Shown here: one piece after another, positions 9,533 through 17,660 of the stretch
How the letters are laid out: every line of letters starts with the position of its first letter
Numbering within the stretch: the stretch's first letter is position 1
Source: Fimbriimonadales bacterium
GTDB lineage: Bacteria; Armatimonadota; Fimbriimonadia; Fimbriimonadales; GBS-DC
Direction: 5' to 3'
DNA length: 64,000 nucleotides
Assembly: GCA_026003075.1 (NCBI GenBank)
Contig: BPGO01000004.1
Location: forward strand, 124,001-188,000
Notes under the pieces: generated by a model
The model's database searches: none
The model's input: the letters and a program-made list of their open reading frames with translations, nothing else
Told to the model about the DNA's origin: nothing
Translations under genes and position numbers: made by a program

Positions 9533-10540
9533 CTACTGCGCCGCTTTCATAATCGCGTCCATCTCTTCCAGGGCGCGCCCAGTACCAATCGCCACGCAGG
9601 AGAGCGGGTCTTCCGCGATGTAGACGGGGATGCCCGTCGCGTGCTGGAGCAGTTTATCGAAGCCGCGCAGGAGCGCGCCGCCGCCCGTCAGCACGATCCC
9701 GCGCTCAATGATGTCCGAGGCGAGCTCGGGCGGCGTCTCCTCCAGCACCGAGCGCACCTTTTCCACAATCTGGTTCACGGGCTCCGTCAACGCTGCCCGA
9801 ATCTCTTCGGAGTGGATGACTACGGTGCGGGGCAAGCCCTCCACCAGGTCGCGCCCGCGTACCTCCATCGTCAACTCTTGCTGGAGCGGATAAGCAGAGC
9901 CGATGCGAATTTTGATCTCCTCCGCTGTGCGCTCGCCAATCATCAGGTTATACGCTTGGCGCACATGGCGGGTGATGGCTTCATCGAGTTTGTTGCCCGC
10001 GACCCGAATACTGCGGCTAATCACAATCCCGCCCAGCGAGATGACCGCAATGTCGGTCGTACCGCCCCCAATATCCACGACCATGTTGCCGCCGGGCTGG
10101 CTAATGGGGAGACCTGCACCGATCGCCGCTGCCATCGGCTCTTCGATGAGATGCACTTCGCCGGCGCCCGCTTCTTTGGCTGCTTGTTGCACGGCGCGTC
10201 GCTCCACATCGGTTGCGCTGGAGGGCACGCACACCAGCATGCGCGGCGCGAAGAGCCGCCGCTTGCCCAGAATCTTGTTAATCACATAGCGGAGCATCTC
10301 CAGCGTGATGGTGTAGTCGGCGATGACACCGTTCACGAGGGGCTTGACGGCGGTGATGTTGCCCGGCGTACGCCCCAGCATCAGGCGCGCGTCCTCGCCG
10401 ACCGCCAACACTTTGCCCGAGGGCTGCGAGATAGCGACCACCGACGGCTCACGCAGTACGATGCCACGCCCCCGCTGGTACACCAGCAGGTTCGCCGTAC
10501 CCAAATCCACACCCAGCTCAGTGTGCAAGCGAAACATCAC
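9533..10540 (-). CDS. mreB: Rod shape-determining actin homologue MreB
   Basis: Forms membrane-associated filaments that position the cell-wall elongation machinery. The 335-residue product has the actin-fold nucleotide sites: ELGVDLGTANLLVY (phosphate 1) at about residues 8-21, NMVVDIGGGTTDIAVISLGGI (phosphate 2) near 150, and GIVLTGGGALLRGFDKLL (adenosine site) near 283. A short N-terminal hydrophobic MMFRLHTE precedes the core. The start may be GTG 10540 or ATG 10537; the latter makes a TGATG junction with the murA stop, which favours translational coupling. mreC and mreD do not follow, unlike in many genomes. Confidence 0.95.
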   Translation of the reverse strand: MMFRLHTELGVDLGTANLLVYQRGRGIVLREPSVVAISQPSGKVLAVGEDARLMLGRTPGNITAVKPLVNGVIADYTITLEMLRYVINKILGKRRLFAPRMLVCVPSSATDVERRAVQQAAKEAGAGEVHLIEEPMAAAIGAGLPISQPGGNMVVDIGGGTTDIAVISLGGIVISRSIRVAGNKLDEAITRHVRQAYNLMIGERTAEEIKIRIGSAYPLQQELTMEVRGRDLVEGLPRTVVIHSEEIRAALTEPVNQIVEKVRSVLEETPPELASDIIERGIVLTGGGALLRGFDKLLQHATGIPVYIAEDPLSCVAIGTGRALEEMDAIMKAAQ

Positions 10541-11838
10541 GGAGTCTGTTGTACCTCCTCGATCAGGGGAGTTGCAAGCGCATACGGTTTGATTCGCTCA
10601 ATCTGCGCTCCTAACGACCGCAGCTTCTGTTCCAGTTGCTCGTAGCCGCGGTCGATATGTTCGATCTCCTCGATAGTGGTTTCGCCTTGGGCTGCGAGCG
10701 CGGCGATGACGAGCGCTGCGCCCCCCCGCAAATCGGTCGCCCTCACCCGTGCGCCTTTGAGCCTGTCCACACCGCGGATCAGAATCGTGCGTCCTTCCGC
10801 CACGATATCGGCGCCCATCTTCTGCAGTTCAGGCACATGCTGCGTGCGGTTCTCATAGATGGTTTCCAGCACTTTGGACGCGCCCTCCGCAAGCGTCAGC
10901 AGCGCGCACATCGGCTGCTGCAAATCGGTGGGGAAGCCGGGATAGGGCATCGTACGGATGTCGAGCGGTTTCGGGCGGTCGGACGCTCGTACGGTGATGC
11001 TGTCCTCGCATTCGCGCACATGCACTCCCGCCTCGCGCAGTTTTGCTAAGAGCGCATGCAAATGCTCGGGTACCACTTTCTCAAGGGTGACCTCGCCGCG
11101 TGTTATTGCCGCTGCCAGCGCGAAAGTGCCTGCCTCCAGTCGGTCGGGGATCACAGAAAACTCCACCTGACTGCGCGGTTGCGCTGGACCTTGGATATAG
11201 ACCGTGCTTGTGCCTGCGCCTTCGATGTGCGCTCCTGCCGCGTTGAGGAAGTTCGCGAGGTTCACGACCTCCGGCTCCATCGCGGCGTTCTCAATAATGG
11301 TCAGCCCGCTGGCGTATACTGCAGCCGTCATAATCTGCTGGGTCGCGCCTGCACTCGGCATGTCCAAGTAAATCCGTGCGCCCGAGAGACCGAGCGTTTG
11401 CGCCGTGTAGGAGTTGCCGTTCTGCGTGATGGTCGCGCCCAGCGCGCGTAGCCCGTTGATGTGGAAGTTTACGGGGCGACTGCCAATCTGGCAACCGCCC
11501 GGGTGAGGCATCTTGGCGTAACCCAGCCGCGCCAGCAGCGGTCCGAAAATATAAAACGAGGCGCGCATACGGTTCACCAGCTGCGGGTTCGGTTGCGCAT
11601 GGTGCAGCACACGCGCGTCCAGATAGAGGGAGCTCCCCTGCCACGCGGTGCGCACACCCAGCCCCTCCAACAAGGCGATCATCGTAAACACATCCTCGAT
11701 TTGGGGCATATTGTGCAACAACACCTCGCCTTCAATCAAGAGCGCGCCTGCCATCAACGCTAACGCCGCGTTTTTGCTACCGCTAATCGTCACTGCGCCT
11801 GTGAGGGGCGTTCCACCTGCGATTTTGTAGCTCTCCAA
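10537..11838 (-). CDS. murA: UDP-N-acetylglucosamine 1-carboxyvinyltransferase
   Basis: First committed step of peptidoglycan synthesis: transfers enolpyruvate from PEP to UDP-GlcNAc in the cytoplasm. At 433 residues it has the usual length. The N-terminal GSKNAALALMAGALL holds the conserved Lys-Asn, and PHPGGCQIGSRPVNFHI near residue 111 contains the catalytic Cys that fosfomycin alkylates, so the enzyme should be of the sensitive type. GFPTDLQQP and DLRGGAALVIAAL near the C-terminus are also typical. The start is TTG 11838 with GGAGG ten nt upstream. It forms an operon with mreB, linking wall precursor synthesis to cell shape. Confidence 0.96.
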   Translation of the reverse strand: MESYKIAGGTPLTGAVTISGSKNAALALMAGALLIEGEVLLHNMPQIEDVFTMIALLEGLGVRTAWQGSSLYLDARVLHHAQPNPQLVNRMRASFYIFGPLLARLGYAKMPHPGGCQIGSRPVNFHINGLRALGATITQNGNSYTAQTLGLSGARIYLDMPSAGATQQIMTAAVYASGLTIIENAAMEPEVVNLANFLNAAGAHIEGAGTSTVYIQGPAQPRSQVEFSVIPDRLEAGTFALAAAITRGEVTLEKVVPEHLHALLAKLREAGVHVRECEDSITVRASDRPKPLDIRTMPYPGFPTDLQQPMCALLTLAEGASKVLETIYENRTQHVPELQKMGADIVAEGRTILIRGVDRLKGARVRATDLRGGAALVIAALAAQGETTIEEIEHIDRGYEQLEQKLRSLGAQIERIKPYALATPLIEEVQQTP

Positions 11839-11886
11839 AAGCGTCTGTCCTCCTTGCCCAAGATGTGCGTCCTGCGACCAAAAAAG

Positions 11887-11892
11887 ATTATA
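11887..11892 (-). promoter_or_regulatory. -10 box of the murA-mreB promoter
   Basis: TATAAT on the minus strand lies about 48 nt upstream of the murA TTG start. Any -35 element would fall in the edge of the IS-derived sequence at about 11905-11915 and is not clear. Confidence 0.45.
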
Positions 11893-11904
11893 CCCGCTCG
11901 ACAG

Positions 11905-12033
11905 CGTGTCGATATGTCGTTTGTCTATGTGTTATGATGTGCTGTGCGAAGTGGAGGTGGCTTGGATAGGGTTGTTTGGGATACGGCGTCTGATGCGTCA
12001 TCTTGCAAGCGATGGTTCCTACACAGCTTCTAA
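11905..12033 (+). mobile_element. Second IS5-family fossil: right-end remnant only
   Basis: About 128 bp that align by eye with the right end of the fossil at 3630-4140. The transposase C-terminus is recognisable (AWIGLFGIRRLMRHLAS, compared with AWIWLAGIRRWMRYLA in the other copy). The segment ends in a degenerate inverted repeat, TTCCTACACAGCTTCTAA (12016-12033), matching TTCTTAAACAGTCTCTAA of the first copy at most positions. The left part is missing. Both copies are old, but they show that one IS5-type element was once active in this lineage. Confidence 0.6.
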
Positions 12034-12098
12034 GCTGGGTGTTCGTAGCAATGTGCAAGCAGTTGCAAAGGCGATTCGCTTGGGCATAATCAAGTGTG

Positions 12099-12139
12099 CC
12101 CCCCTGCCCTCTGGGAATGGCGTTCCTTAAGGCAGGGGG
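12099..12139. other. Long imperfect hairpin between IS fossil and small membrane gene
   Basis: CCCCCTGCC (12100-12108) pairs with GGCAGGGGG (12131-12139). Inside it, GGAA (12114-12117) can pair with TTCC (12123-12126). It lies downstream of the minus-strand gene at 12167 and could act as its terminator. It also resembles the subterminal hairpins of IS200/IS605 elements, but no TnpA or TnpB is present. Confidence 0.4.
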
Positions 12140-12166
12140 TTTACGCCAACGGCTCTGTGTTCACAG

Positions 12167-12373
12167 TCAGGGAGATGATTGCGCAGGTGTTAAAGGCGGC
12201 GCAGTCTGGTTCTGACGCTGGATTTCTCCCTGCTTTCCTCCAGGGAACAAGTCAATATGTCCTTGTACCTCGCCCTGTTCCTGCCGGAAGGTGCGATACC
12301 CCGAAAAGACCGCTATCGCTAAGGCGATTACAACGAAGATAATCAGGAGAATAGTTTTTGTTCGATCGTCCAT
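12167..12373 (-). CDS. Small single-pass membrane protein next to pseudopilin
   Basis: A 68-residue product with one strong membrane helix (TILLIIFVVIALAIAVFSGY, residues 7-26) preceded by charged DDRTK and followed by a polar Gln-rich tail with QTAPPLTPAQ. It begins 3 nt after the stop of the pseudopilin gene, and the intergenic sequence offers only a weak GGGGAA ribosome binding site. The tight spacing suggests one transcript and a role in the same secretion or pilus-like process. I do not recognise a named family. Confidence 0.6.
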   Translation of the reverse strand: MDDRTKTILLIIFVVIALAIAVFSGYRTFRQEQGEVQGHIDLFPGGKQGEIQRQNQTAPPLTPAQSSP

Positions 12374-12376
12374 GGC

Positions 12377-13180
12377 TCATTCCCCTTTGAATCTTTCATC
12401 CCAGTGTATCAGATTTTTGCGAAGTTGCTGAACAGCGGTTGCATCCCAAGGCCAGTACATGATAGCGCGACGAGGCATTCCCTTGACATGTCCGTCAGCG
12501 AAGCCAAAGTTTGTTCTCTGTTGGTGGGCGCCAATGGTCATGCGTGCATCCCCCGATCCACACCAGTTGAACGCGAAGCTATTCGGCGCATCTGGCCAGG
12601 AAGGATTCGCTATGTTTGTGTTGTCCCAACGCCACCATGCCATATGACGACTGTAACTGACAGTTGTCCAGAGTTCATACAGTACAATCGTCTCTGCTGG
12701 ACGCCCTATCACTGCTAAAGGTCGCGAGTCTTCCGTAGCATAATACGCACAGACCCCAAATGTGGCTGTGTCTGCCCATTGCCCACTTTGATAATGTGTC
12801 CACGAATAGCTGATAGGAAACCCAATGCCTGTTGGACCCGTACAATCGTCGCGGCGGATATTGTCACTCGGGCAAGAGAAGATACCTTCATTCTTGATAT
12901 ATGGCATTAACGCATTTTCCATGCCGAATGCTTGGTCAGGACCGTTCGGATCGTTGTTCAACACACGAGCGCCAGTAAGCAGTCGGTGGAACTTATCGTC
13001 GTAGTCTTGCATATACATCATTCCTGCCGTGAGCAGTTGCTTCATGTTATTCACACAAGTCGTTTGACGCGCTTTCTCACGCGCTTGCGCAAACACAGGG
13101 AACAGAATCGCCGCCAAGATGGCGATTATCGCGATGACGACCAACAGTTCGATTAAGGTAAAGCCTCTTCGCCGTTGCAT
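12377..13180 (-). CDS. Type II secretion-type pseudopilin (prepilin N-methylation site; H-X9-DG protein, DUF1559)
   Basis: A 267-residue protein beginning [19 protein letters not shown], a textbook prepilin peptidase site: cleavage after Gly, methylated Phe, Glu+5, then one hydrophobic helix. [16 protein letters not shown] follows. The C-terminal region has the H-X9-DG motif ([12 protein letters not shown]), which is characteristic of the expanded pseudopilin families of Planctomycetes, Lentisphaerae and Armatimonadota. The protein is expected to be inserted in the inner membrane and assembled or displayed in the periplasm; its cargo is unknown. A TATAAT box at 13200-13205 (minus strand) and GTGGAGG precede the ATG. 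This family is one of the best lineage clues in the window. Confidence 0.9.
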   Translation of the reverse strand: MQRRRGFTLIELLVVIAIIAILAAILFPVFAQAREKARQTTCVNNMKQLLTAGMMYMQDYDDKFHRLLTGARVLNNDPNGPDQAFGMENALMPYIKNEGIFSCPSDNIRRDDCTGPTGIGFPISYSWTHYQSGQWADTATFGVCAYYATEDSRPLAVIGRPAETIVLYELWTTVSYSRHMAWWRWDNTNIANPSWPDAPNSFAFNWCGSGDARMTIGAHQQRTNFGFADGHVKGMPRRAIMYWPWDATAVQQLRKNLIHWDERFKGE

Positions 13181-13199
13181 ATTCGAGCCTCCACACTGT

Positions 13200-13205
13200 A
13201 TTATA
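13200..13205 (-). promoter_or_regulatory. -10 box of the pseudopilin gene
   Basis: TATAAT on the minus strand, 20 nt upstream of the pseudopilin ATG. On the plus strand the overlapping TATTAT (13199-13204) could serve metE, giving a compact divergent promoter. Confidence 0.45.
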
Positions 13206-13210
13206 GCACA

Positions 13211-13352
13211 TTAGTTGGTGGTTTTGATGAAAGGAGCGCGGTTTCGGAGGATGCCAATTGCCCCTGTCGCGCTCTACCGCCATTTCAGGTATCCTCTTCC
13301 CACGAGCGCGAATCGCTGGAAACACGCGCAACTCAGAAATAAGGAGGCGATT
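13211..13352 (+). promoter_or_regulatory. Structured 5' leader of metE (candidate riboswitch or attenuator)
   Basis: GAGCGCG (13234-13240) can pair with CGCGCTC (13268-13274). GAGGATGCC (13247-13255) can pair with GGTATCCTC (13288-13296), with one G-U pair. The order A-B-A'-B' is that of an H-type pseudoknot. A second copy of GAGCGCG (13304-13310) can compete for the same CGCGCTC, so mutually exclusive folds are possible. AAGGAGG at 13341-13347 is the metE ribosome binding site. I could not match it to the SAM-I, SAM-II, SAH or cobalamin consensus. Function is inference from structure and position. Confidence 0.45.
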
Positions 13353-15554
13353 ATGCAGACCTATGCTTACGGTTATCCCCGCTTGGGCGAGAACCGCGAA
13401 TTCAAAAAACTCATTGAAGGCTACTGGCAGGGCAAAGTGAGCGAAGCGGTGCTGCGACAAGGCATCGAGGAACTGGAGCAGAGCCGCCTGGCAACCTACG
13501 CACAAACTGTCGATGCTTATCCCGTCGGTGAACTGACCCTGTACGACCCCATGCTCGACACCGCGATTATGTTGGGCGTCTATCCGATTGACCCTAATGA
13601 CCTGAACGCCTACTTCGAACTGGCGCGTGGCGCGGACGCTCTGCCGATGACCAAGTGGTTCAACACGAACTACCACTATCTGGTTTCACGCCTGTCGCCT
13701 GAGACAGAGTTCCGCCTGCACTGGAACAAACCGCTGCAGGCATATTTGCAGAACCGCTCAGGCTCTCCGTACCTAATCGGGCCCTACACCTTCCTGCGTC
13801 TCAGTCGTGGGCTGGAACCTGAGCAACTGCCCATGATGTTGGAGAAACTCACACCCGTCTATGCAGAGATTCTGCAGAGTCTGAAAGACGCGGGCGCAGC
13901 CTATGTGCATATCGACGAGCCCGCCTTCGCACTCGATGTATCCGACGCCGATGTGCAGGCGATTCGCACAGCCTACCAGACATTGGGACACACCGCGCCG
14001 ATTCTGCTGTTCACCTACTACGATAGCGTGGACTTCCTCCATGCACTGTACGACCTGCCCCTCGCGGGGATCGGGCTGGACTTGATTCACGGCAAGCGCA
14101 ACTATGACCATCTTGCCCAGCACCGCTTCCCCGGCGATAAGATACTCATCGCGGGTATCGTGGATGGGCGGAATGTGTGGAAAACGGATTTAGCCGTCGC
14201 TGCCGAGCAGGTTCGAAATCTGCAGGCAAAAACCGGCGCGACGATTTGGCTTTCCAACGCGGCGCCGCTGGCACACTTGCCCGTCACTATAGAGCCTGAA
14301 ACCAAACTTGACCCCGCCCTGCGCGAGCGTATCGCCTTCGCGAAAGAGCGGCTGCACGAGCTGCGCCTCTTGAAAACCCTGCTCACCGAAGGCGAAACTG
14401 ACGCCACGCGCGCCTGGAACGCCTACCAACACCCTGCCGACCACTGGTACTCGCAGGCGGTTCAGCAGCGCGTGGCGGCGCTCCAACCCCAAGACTTCGA
14501 GCGAGAGCTCCCCTACGCCGAGCGCGATGCACTCCAGCGTGCGCGGCTCAAACTGCCCCTGTTCCCCACGACGACCATCGGCAGCTTCCCGCAGACGCCT
14601 GAAGTGCGCCAGATGCGCCAAGCCTATCGCACAGGCAAAATCACCCCGCAAGAGTACGAAACCTATATCCAGAACCAGATTCGCGCCCTCATACAGTTCC
14701 AAGAGGAGCTGGGGCTGGATGTGCTGGTGCATGGCGAGTTCGAGCGCACGGACATGGTGGAGTTCTTCGCGGAGAAGATGGAGGGTATCGCGTTCACGCA
14801 ACACGGCTGGCTGCTCTCTTATGGCACGCGCGTCTATCGTCCCCCGATTATCTACGGCGATGTGGCGCGTACCGAGCCGATGACCGTCAAAGAGACCGCC
14901 TTCGCGCAGTCCCTCACCCAGAGACCTGTGAAAGGCATGCTCACGGGTCCCGTGACGATTATCGCGTGGAGCTATGTGCGCGAGGATATCCCCGTCGAAC
15001 AGGTCGCCTACCAGATTGCGCTTGCACTCAACGACGAGGTGCGCGATTTGGAAAACGCAGGGATTGCCATCGTGCAAATCGACGAGCCTGCCTATCGCGA
15101 GAAAGCCCCGCTCAAACGCACCGACTGGGACGCCTACTTCCGCTGGGCGGCACAGGCGTTCAAACTCGCCGCACGCGCCAAGCCCGAAACGCAAATCCAT
15201 ACCCACATGTGCTACTCGGATTTCAACACGGTGCTGCGCTACATCGACTGGATGGACGCCGATGTGATTACCATCGAAGCCGCCCGTGCCAAAGGCGAGG
15301 TCATCAGCGCGTTCGAACATTACAACTACGCACGACAAATTGGACCCGGCGTGTTCGATGTGCATACGCCCGCTGTACCCAGTGTGGAGTCCATCGAGAC
15401 CGTGATGGAGCGTGCCGTGCGCGTCTTCCCCAAGCAGCAGTTCTGGGTGAACCCCGACTGCGGTCTCAAGACACGCAAGTGGGAAGAGGTCGTGCCTGCG
15501 CTGAAAAACATGGTTCAGGCAGCACATAACCTCCGCGCGAAATACGACGCATAG
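13353..15554 (+). CDS. metE: Cobalamin-independent methionine synthase
   Basis: Transfers a methyl group from 5-methyltetrahydropteroyl-polyglutamate to homocysteine, the last step of methionine synthesis, without vitamin B12. The 733-residue product has the two-barrel architecture. The N-terminal half starts with AYGYPRLGENREFKKLIE. The catalytic C-terminal half begins near LPLFPTTTIGSFPQTPEVR and contains the zinc ligands in HTHMCYSDF and DCGLKTRKW. ATG 13353 is chosen for its strong AAGGAGG; an in-frame ATG at 13242 region would extend the protein into the structured leader and lacks conserved sequence. It stands alone, with no metF or metH near, and is probably controlled through its leader. 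Confidence 0.95.
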   Translation: MQTYAYGYPRLGENREFKKLIEGYWQGKVSEAVLRQGIEELEQSRLATYAQTVDAYPVGELTLYDPMLDTAIMLGVYPIDPNDLNAYFELARGADALPMTKWFNTNYHYLVSRLSPETEFRLHWNKPLQAYLQNRSGSPYLIGPYTFLRLSRGLEPEQLPMMLEKLTPVYAEILQSLKDAGAAYVHIDEPAFALDVSDADVQAIRTAYQTLGHTAPILLFTYYDSVDFLHALYDLPLAGIGLDLIHGKRNYDHLAQHRFPGDKILIAGIVDGRNVWKTDLAVAAEQVRNLQAKTGATIWLSNAAPLAHLPVTIEPETKLDPALRERIAFAKERLHELRLLKTLLTEGETDATRAWNAYQHPADHWYSQAVQQRVAALQPQDFERELPYAERDALQRARLKLPLFPTTTIGSFPQTPEVRQMRQAYRTGKITPQEYETYIQNQIRALIQFQEELGLDVLVHGEFERTDMVEFFAEKMEGIAFTQHGWLLSYGTRVYRPPIIYGDVARTEPMTVKETAFAQSLTQRPVKGMLTGPVTIIAWSYVREDIPVEQVAYQIALALNDEVRDLENAGIAIVQIDEPAYREKAPLKRTDWDAYFRWAAQAFKLAARAKPETQIHTHMCYSDFNTVLRYIDWMDADVITIEAARAKGEVISAFEHYNYARQIGPGVFDVHTPAVPSVESIETVMERAVRVFPKQQFWVNPDCGLKTRKWEEVVPALKNMVQAAHNLRAKYDA

Positions 15555-15580
15555 CGCTTCCAAGACAATTCGCTCTCGCG

Positions 15581-15622
15581 CCTCACCCCCTGCCCTCTTC
15601 CCCTATGATGAGGGCGGGGGGA
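15581..15622. repeat. CCCTCACCCCCTGCCC-type dispersed repeat
   Basis: A C-rich stretch containing CTCACCCCCTGCCCTCTTCC followed by a G-rich complement (ATGAGGGCGGGGG), able to form a hairpin after metE. The same wording recurs at 30281-30317 and in tandem at 40418-40655, so it belongs to a dispersed low-complexity repeat family of this genome. It may serve as the metE terminator. Confidence 0.45.
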
Positions 15623-15724
15623 ATCCACAAAATCACTCGCGGTCGCTTCCCACCTGACGATAACGTCCATTTCCGATGAGCAAATTCCCGTCCATTGTGG
15701 AATAACTCCCCCGAGGTGAAACCG

Positions 15725-16375
15725 ATGCAACGCTGGACGATCGCGCTTTCACTGAGCTTAATTGGTCTGTCGGGGGCGCTGGCAATCCCCGAAACGGTGG
15801 TGTTTATGCCGACCGCGAACCTGAATTCGCCGCGCTCGGTCTATTTGGCAACCGAGCAGTACGGTGTACCGCGCTACTACAGCCAGACCCGAACCCGCTG
15901 CCTCTATACCCAGTTGATGGTCACCGACCGATTCGATTTCGGCGTGGACTTTTTGGGGCTCGACAACAACCAGCCGCGTCAGACCGTCGCCAACGCACGG
16001 TTTGTACTCAGCCCGCAAACGAAGCACGCGCCCGGCATTTCGGTCGGTGCGTTGAACATCGCCGAGAACATGAACCCCATATTCTATCTGGTGGGCACGC
16101 AGACCACCTCGTTCGGGCGGTTCCATCTGGGAGCGTATCGTCAGGGTGATCGCACAGGCTGGAGTGGCGCCTACCAAGCGACGCTTCCCTTCGGGCTGGA
16201 TGTCGCGATGGAATACTTCCAATTCCCGGACGGCGCCCGATACACCAGTTTCGGTGCGGGACGCCCGATTAACGATGCGGTGTACCTCTACACCTACTAC
16301 GCGCGTCATCATCAGACGCGGGATGCAGACTTGTTCGGCGTCTATCTCGCGTTCACGCCGTTTCGGTTGTTTTAG
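15725..16375 (+). CDS. Predicted small outer-membrane beta-barrel protein
   Basis: A 216-residue secreted protein. The N-terminus MQRWTIALSLSLIGLSGALA is a Sec signal peptide. The rest is rich in aromatic residues and alternating hydrophobic strands (FDFGVDFLGL, FHLGAYRQG, GLDVAMEYFQF, VYLYTYYARHH), ending in FGVYLAFTPFRLF. A terminal Phe is usual for barrel insertion by BamA. ATG 15725 follows GAGGTGA by 5 nt; an upstream in-frame start at 15695 would add residues before the signal peptide. No named family is recognised. Confidence 0.65.
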   Translation: MQRWTIALSLSLIGLSGALAIPETVVFMPTANLNSPRSVYLATEQYGVPRYYSQTRTRCLYTQLMVTDRFDFGVDFLGLDNNQPRQTVANARFVLSPQTKHAPGISVGALNIAENMNPIFYLVGTQTTSFGRFHLGAYRQGDRTGWSGAYQATLPFGLDVAMEYFQFPDGARYTSFGAGRPINDAVYLYTYYARHHQTRDADLFGVYLAFTPFRLF

Positions 16376-16381
16376 GGAGTT

Positions 16382-16409
16382 GCCGCCTCCCCTGTAAGGG
16401 AGAGGCGGC
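16382..16409 (+). terminator. Hairpin terminator after the beta-barrel gene
   Basis: GCCGCCTC (16382-16389) pairs with GAGGCGGC (16402-16409), and the loop holds a smaller CCCT/AGGG stem. It begins 6 nt after the stop codon. No T-run follows. Confidence 0.5.
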
Positions 16410-16456
16410 CCACTCCCCCCTTCATGATGCATCTTGCATTCGCCCGATGGGTGGGG

Positions 16457-16462
16457 TATAAT
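16457..16462 (+). promoter_or_regulatory. -10 box of tRNA-Pro/tRNA-Arg
   Basis: A perfect TATAAT ends 9 nt before the first base of tRNA-Pro, as expected for a stable-RNA promoter. No clear -35 element is seen. Confidence 0.55.
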
Positions 16463-16471
16463 ATCCCCTGT

Positions 16472-16549
16472 CGGGGCGTGGCGCAGTATGGTTAGCGCGC
16501 TACCATGGGGTGGTAGAGGTCCCCGGTTCGAGTCCGGGCGCCCCGACCA
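16472..16549 (+). tRNA. tRNA-Pro (anticodon GGG)
   Basis: Complete cloverleaf: acceptor CGGGGCG with CGCCCCG, D-arm GCGC/GCGC, anticodon stem CTACC/GGTAG around loop ATGGGGT giving anticodon GGG, and T-arm CCCGG-TTCGAGT-CCGGG. Discriminator A is followed by an encoded CCA (16547-16549). It decodes CCC and CCU proline codons. The next tRNA follows 6 nt downstream. Confidence 0.95.
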
Positions 16550-16555
16550 TGACCT

Positions 16556-16632
16556 GCGCCCGTAGCTCAGCGGACGAGAGCACCAGACTTCGGATCTGGG
16601 GGTCGGGGGTTCGAATCCCTCCGGGCGCGCCA
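16556..16632 (+). tRNA. tRNA-Arg (anticodon TCG)
   Basis: Acceptor GCGCCCG with CGGGCGC, D-stem GCTC/GAGC, anticodon stem CCAGA/TCTGG with loop CTTCGGA giving anticodon TCG, T-arm with TTCGAAT, discriminator G and encoded CCA (16630-16632). It reads CGA-type arginine codons. It probably shares a transcript with tRNA-Pro. The CCA ends 2 nt from the stop codon of the convergent oxidoreductase gene. Confidence 0.93.
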
Positions 16633-16634
16633 CG

Positions 16635-17660
16635 CTACGCTGGTTCCATCACAATCAGCCGCTTACCTGTTGTCATCGAAGCCTGATAATCTGCCAAGGC
16701 GCGATGCACCTCACTCAGGGGATAGCGCGCTGCCACTTCCGTGTGCAGCAGATCGCCCAGCGCACGCTGGATTTGCTTGCCGAGCCGAATTTGCCCGAGG
16801 ACGCTGCGCCCGCTGAGCCAGTCCGCCAGCCAAAACCCCTCCACACGCTTATGCTGAAAAATCAGGTCGCGTGGGTCCGCCATCAGGGGCGATTCGGAAA
16901 GCGCGCCATAGAGTATCAAACGGCTCCCTTCAGGCATCCCCTTCAGCACGCGCGCGGCGAGCATGCCCGACACGGCTTCGAACGCAATCGTCGCACGGAG
17001 TTGCTGACAGACCTCCCCGAGCCGCTCATCGAAATCGGGCGTCTCGCTATTAAGTACATGCGTTGCACCCATCGCCCGCAGAAGCTCCGCCTGCTCCTCG
17101 CGTCGCACGATATGCACGCCCGCGATTCCAAAATGCTGGCTAAGCCGTACCAACATCCGTCCTACCGCGCTGGCAGCGGCTGTTTGCACGAAAGCGCGTG
17201 CGCCGTCTTTACGAACGATATCCATCAGCGCCCAAGCGGTGAGCGGGTTCACGATGAGCATCGCCCCCTGCTCGTCGGGCACGGTGTCTTCGAGAGGGAT
17301 ACAGCGCGTAGCCGCGGTCAGCATATACTCCGCCCAGGTGCCATCGTGCTTGTTCGGCGCAGCGCACGCAACACGCTTGCCCAGCAGTCGACGGCTAAGC
17401 CAGTCGTCGCCGGTTGCCACAACGCGCCCCATCCCTTCCCAACCGGGCACCACAGGCAACGGCTTGCGCACGCCGTAAAAGCCCTTCAGAAACATTAAGT
17501 CGGAAGGGTTAATCGGCGCAGCGACCATCCTGACCAGCACCTGTCCCCGCTCAGGCTTGGGCACAGGGCGCGCCTCGATGCGCAACGATTCCGGCGCGCC
17601 ATCGTAGGCGTGCAGCACCGCCGCACGCATGACCTCGGGAATCGGCTCAATCGCTCTCAT
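16635..17660 (-). CDS. Medium-chain dehydrogenase/reductase, quinone-oxidoreductase type
   Basis: A 341-residue MDR-superfamily NAD(P)H-dependent enzyme. The GroES-like N-terminal half has PAPVPKPERGQVLVRM-like sequence (ARPVPKPERGQVLVRM), INPSDLMFLKGFYG and PVVPGWEGMGRVV. The Rossmann half has AAASAVGRMLVRLSQHFG and HIVRREEQAELLRAMGATHV. The zinc-binding Cys residues of alcohol dehydrogenases are absent, which points to the quinone reductase or enoyl-reductase branch. The substrate is unknown. ATG 17660 overlaps the stop of the upstream SDR gene by 4 nt (ATGA), so the two form an operon and may act on related compounds. Confidence 0.82.
   Translation of the reverse strand: MRAIEPIPEVMRAAVLHAYDGAPESLRIEARPVPKPERGQVLVRMVAAPINPSDLMFLKGFYGVRKPLPVVPGWEGMGRVVATGDDWLSRRLLGKRVACAAPNKHDGTWAEYMLTAATRCIPLEDTVPDEQGAMLIVNPLTAWALMDIVRKDGARAFVQTAAASAVGRMLVRLSQHFGIAGVHIVRREEQAELLRAMGATHVLNSETPDFDERLGEVCQQLRATIAFEAVSGMLAARVLKGMPEGSRLILYGALSESPLMADPRDLIFQHKRVEGFWLADWLSGRSVLGQIRLGKQIQRALGDLLHTEVAARYPLSEVHRALADYQASMTTGKRLIVMEPA

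Noticed and set aside
12099-12139. IS200/IS605 element end or omega-RNA
   Set aside because: A hairpin alone, with no TnpA/TnpB or second end; a terminator is as likely.
13211-13352. Known SAM-I, SAM-II, SAH or cobalamin riboswitch before metE
   Set aside because: The conserved boxes of these classes were looked for by eye and are not present; only a structural candidate is claimed.
14190-15563. Long minus-strand open frame (457 codons) opposite metE
   Set aside because: It is antisense to a clearly recognised gene and its product is His/Arg-rich with no family features; a codon-bias shadow.
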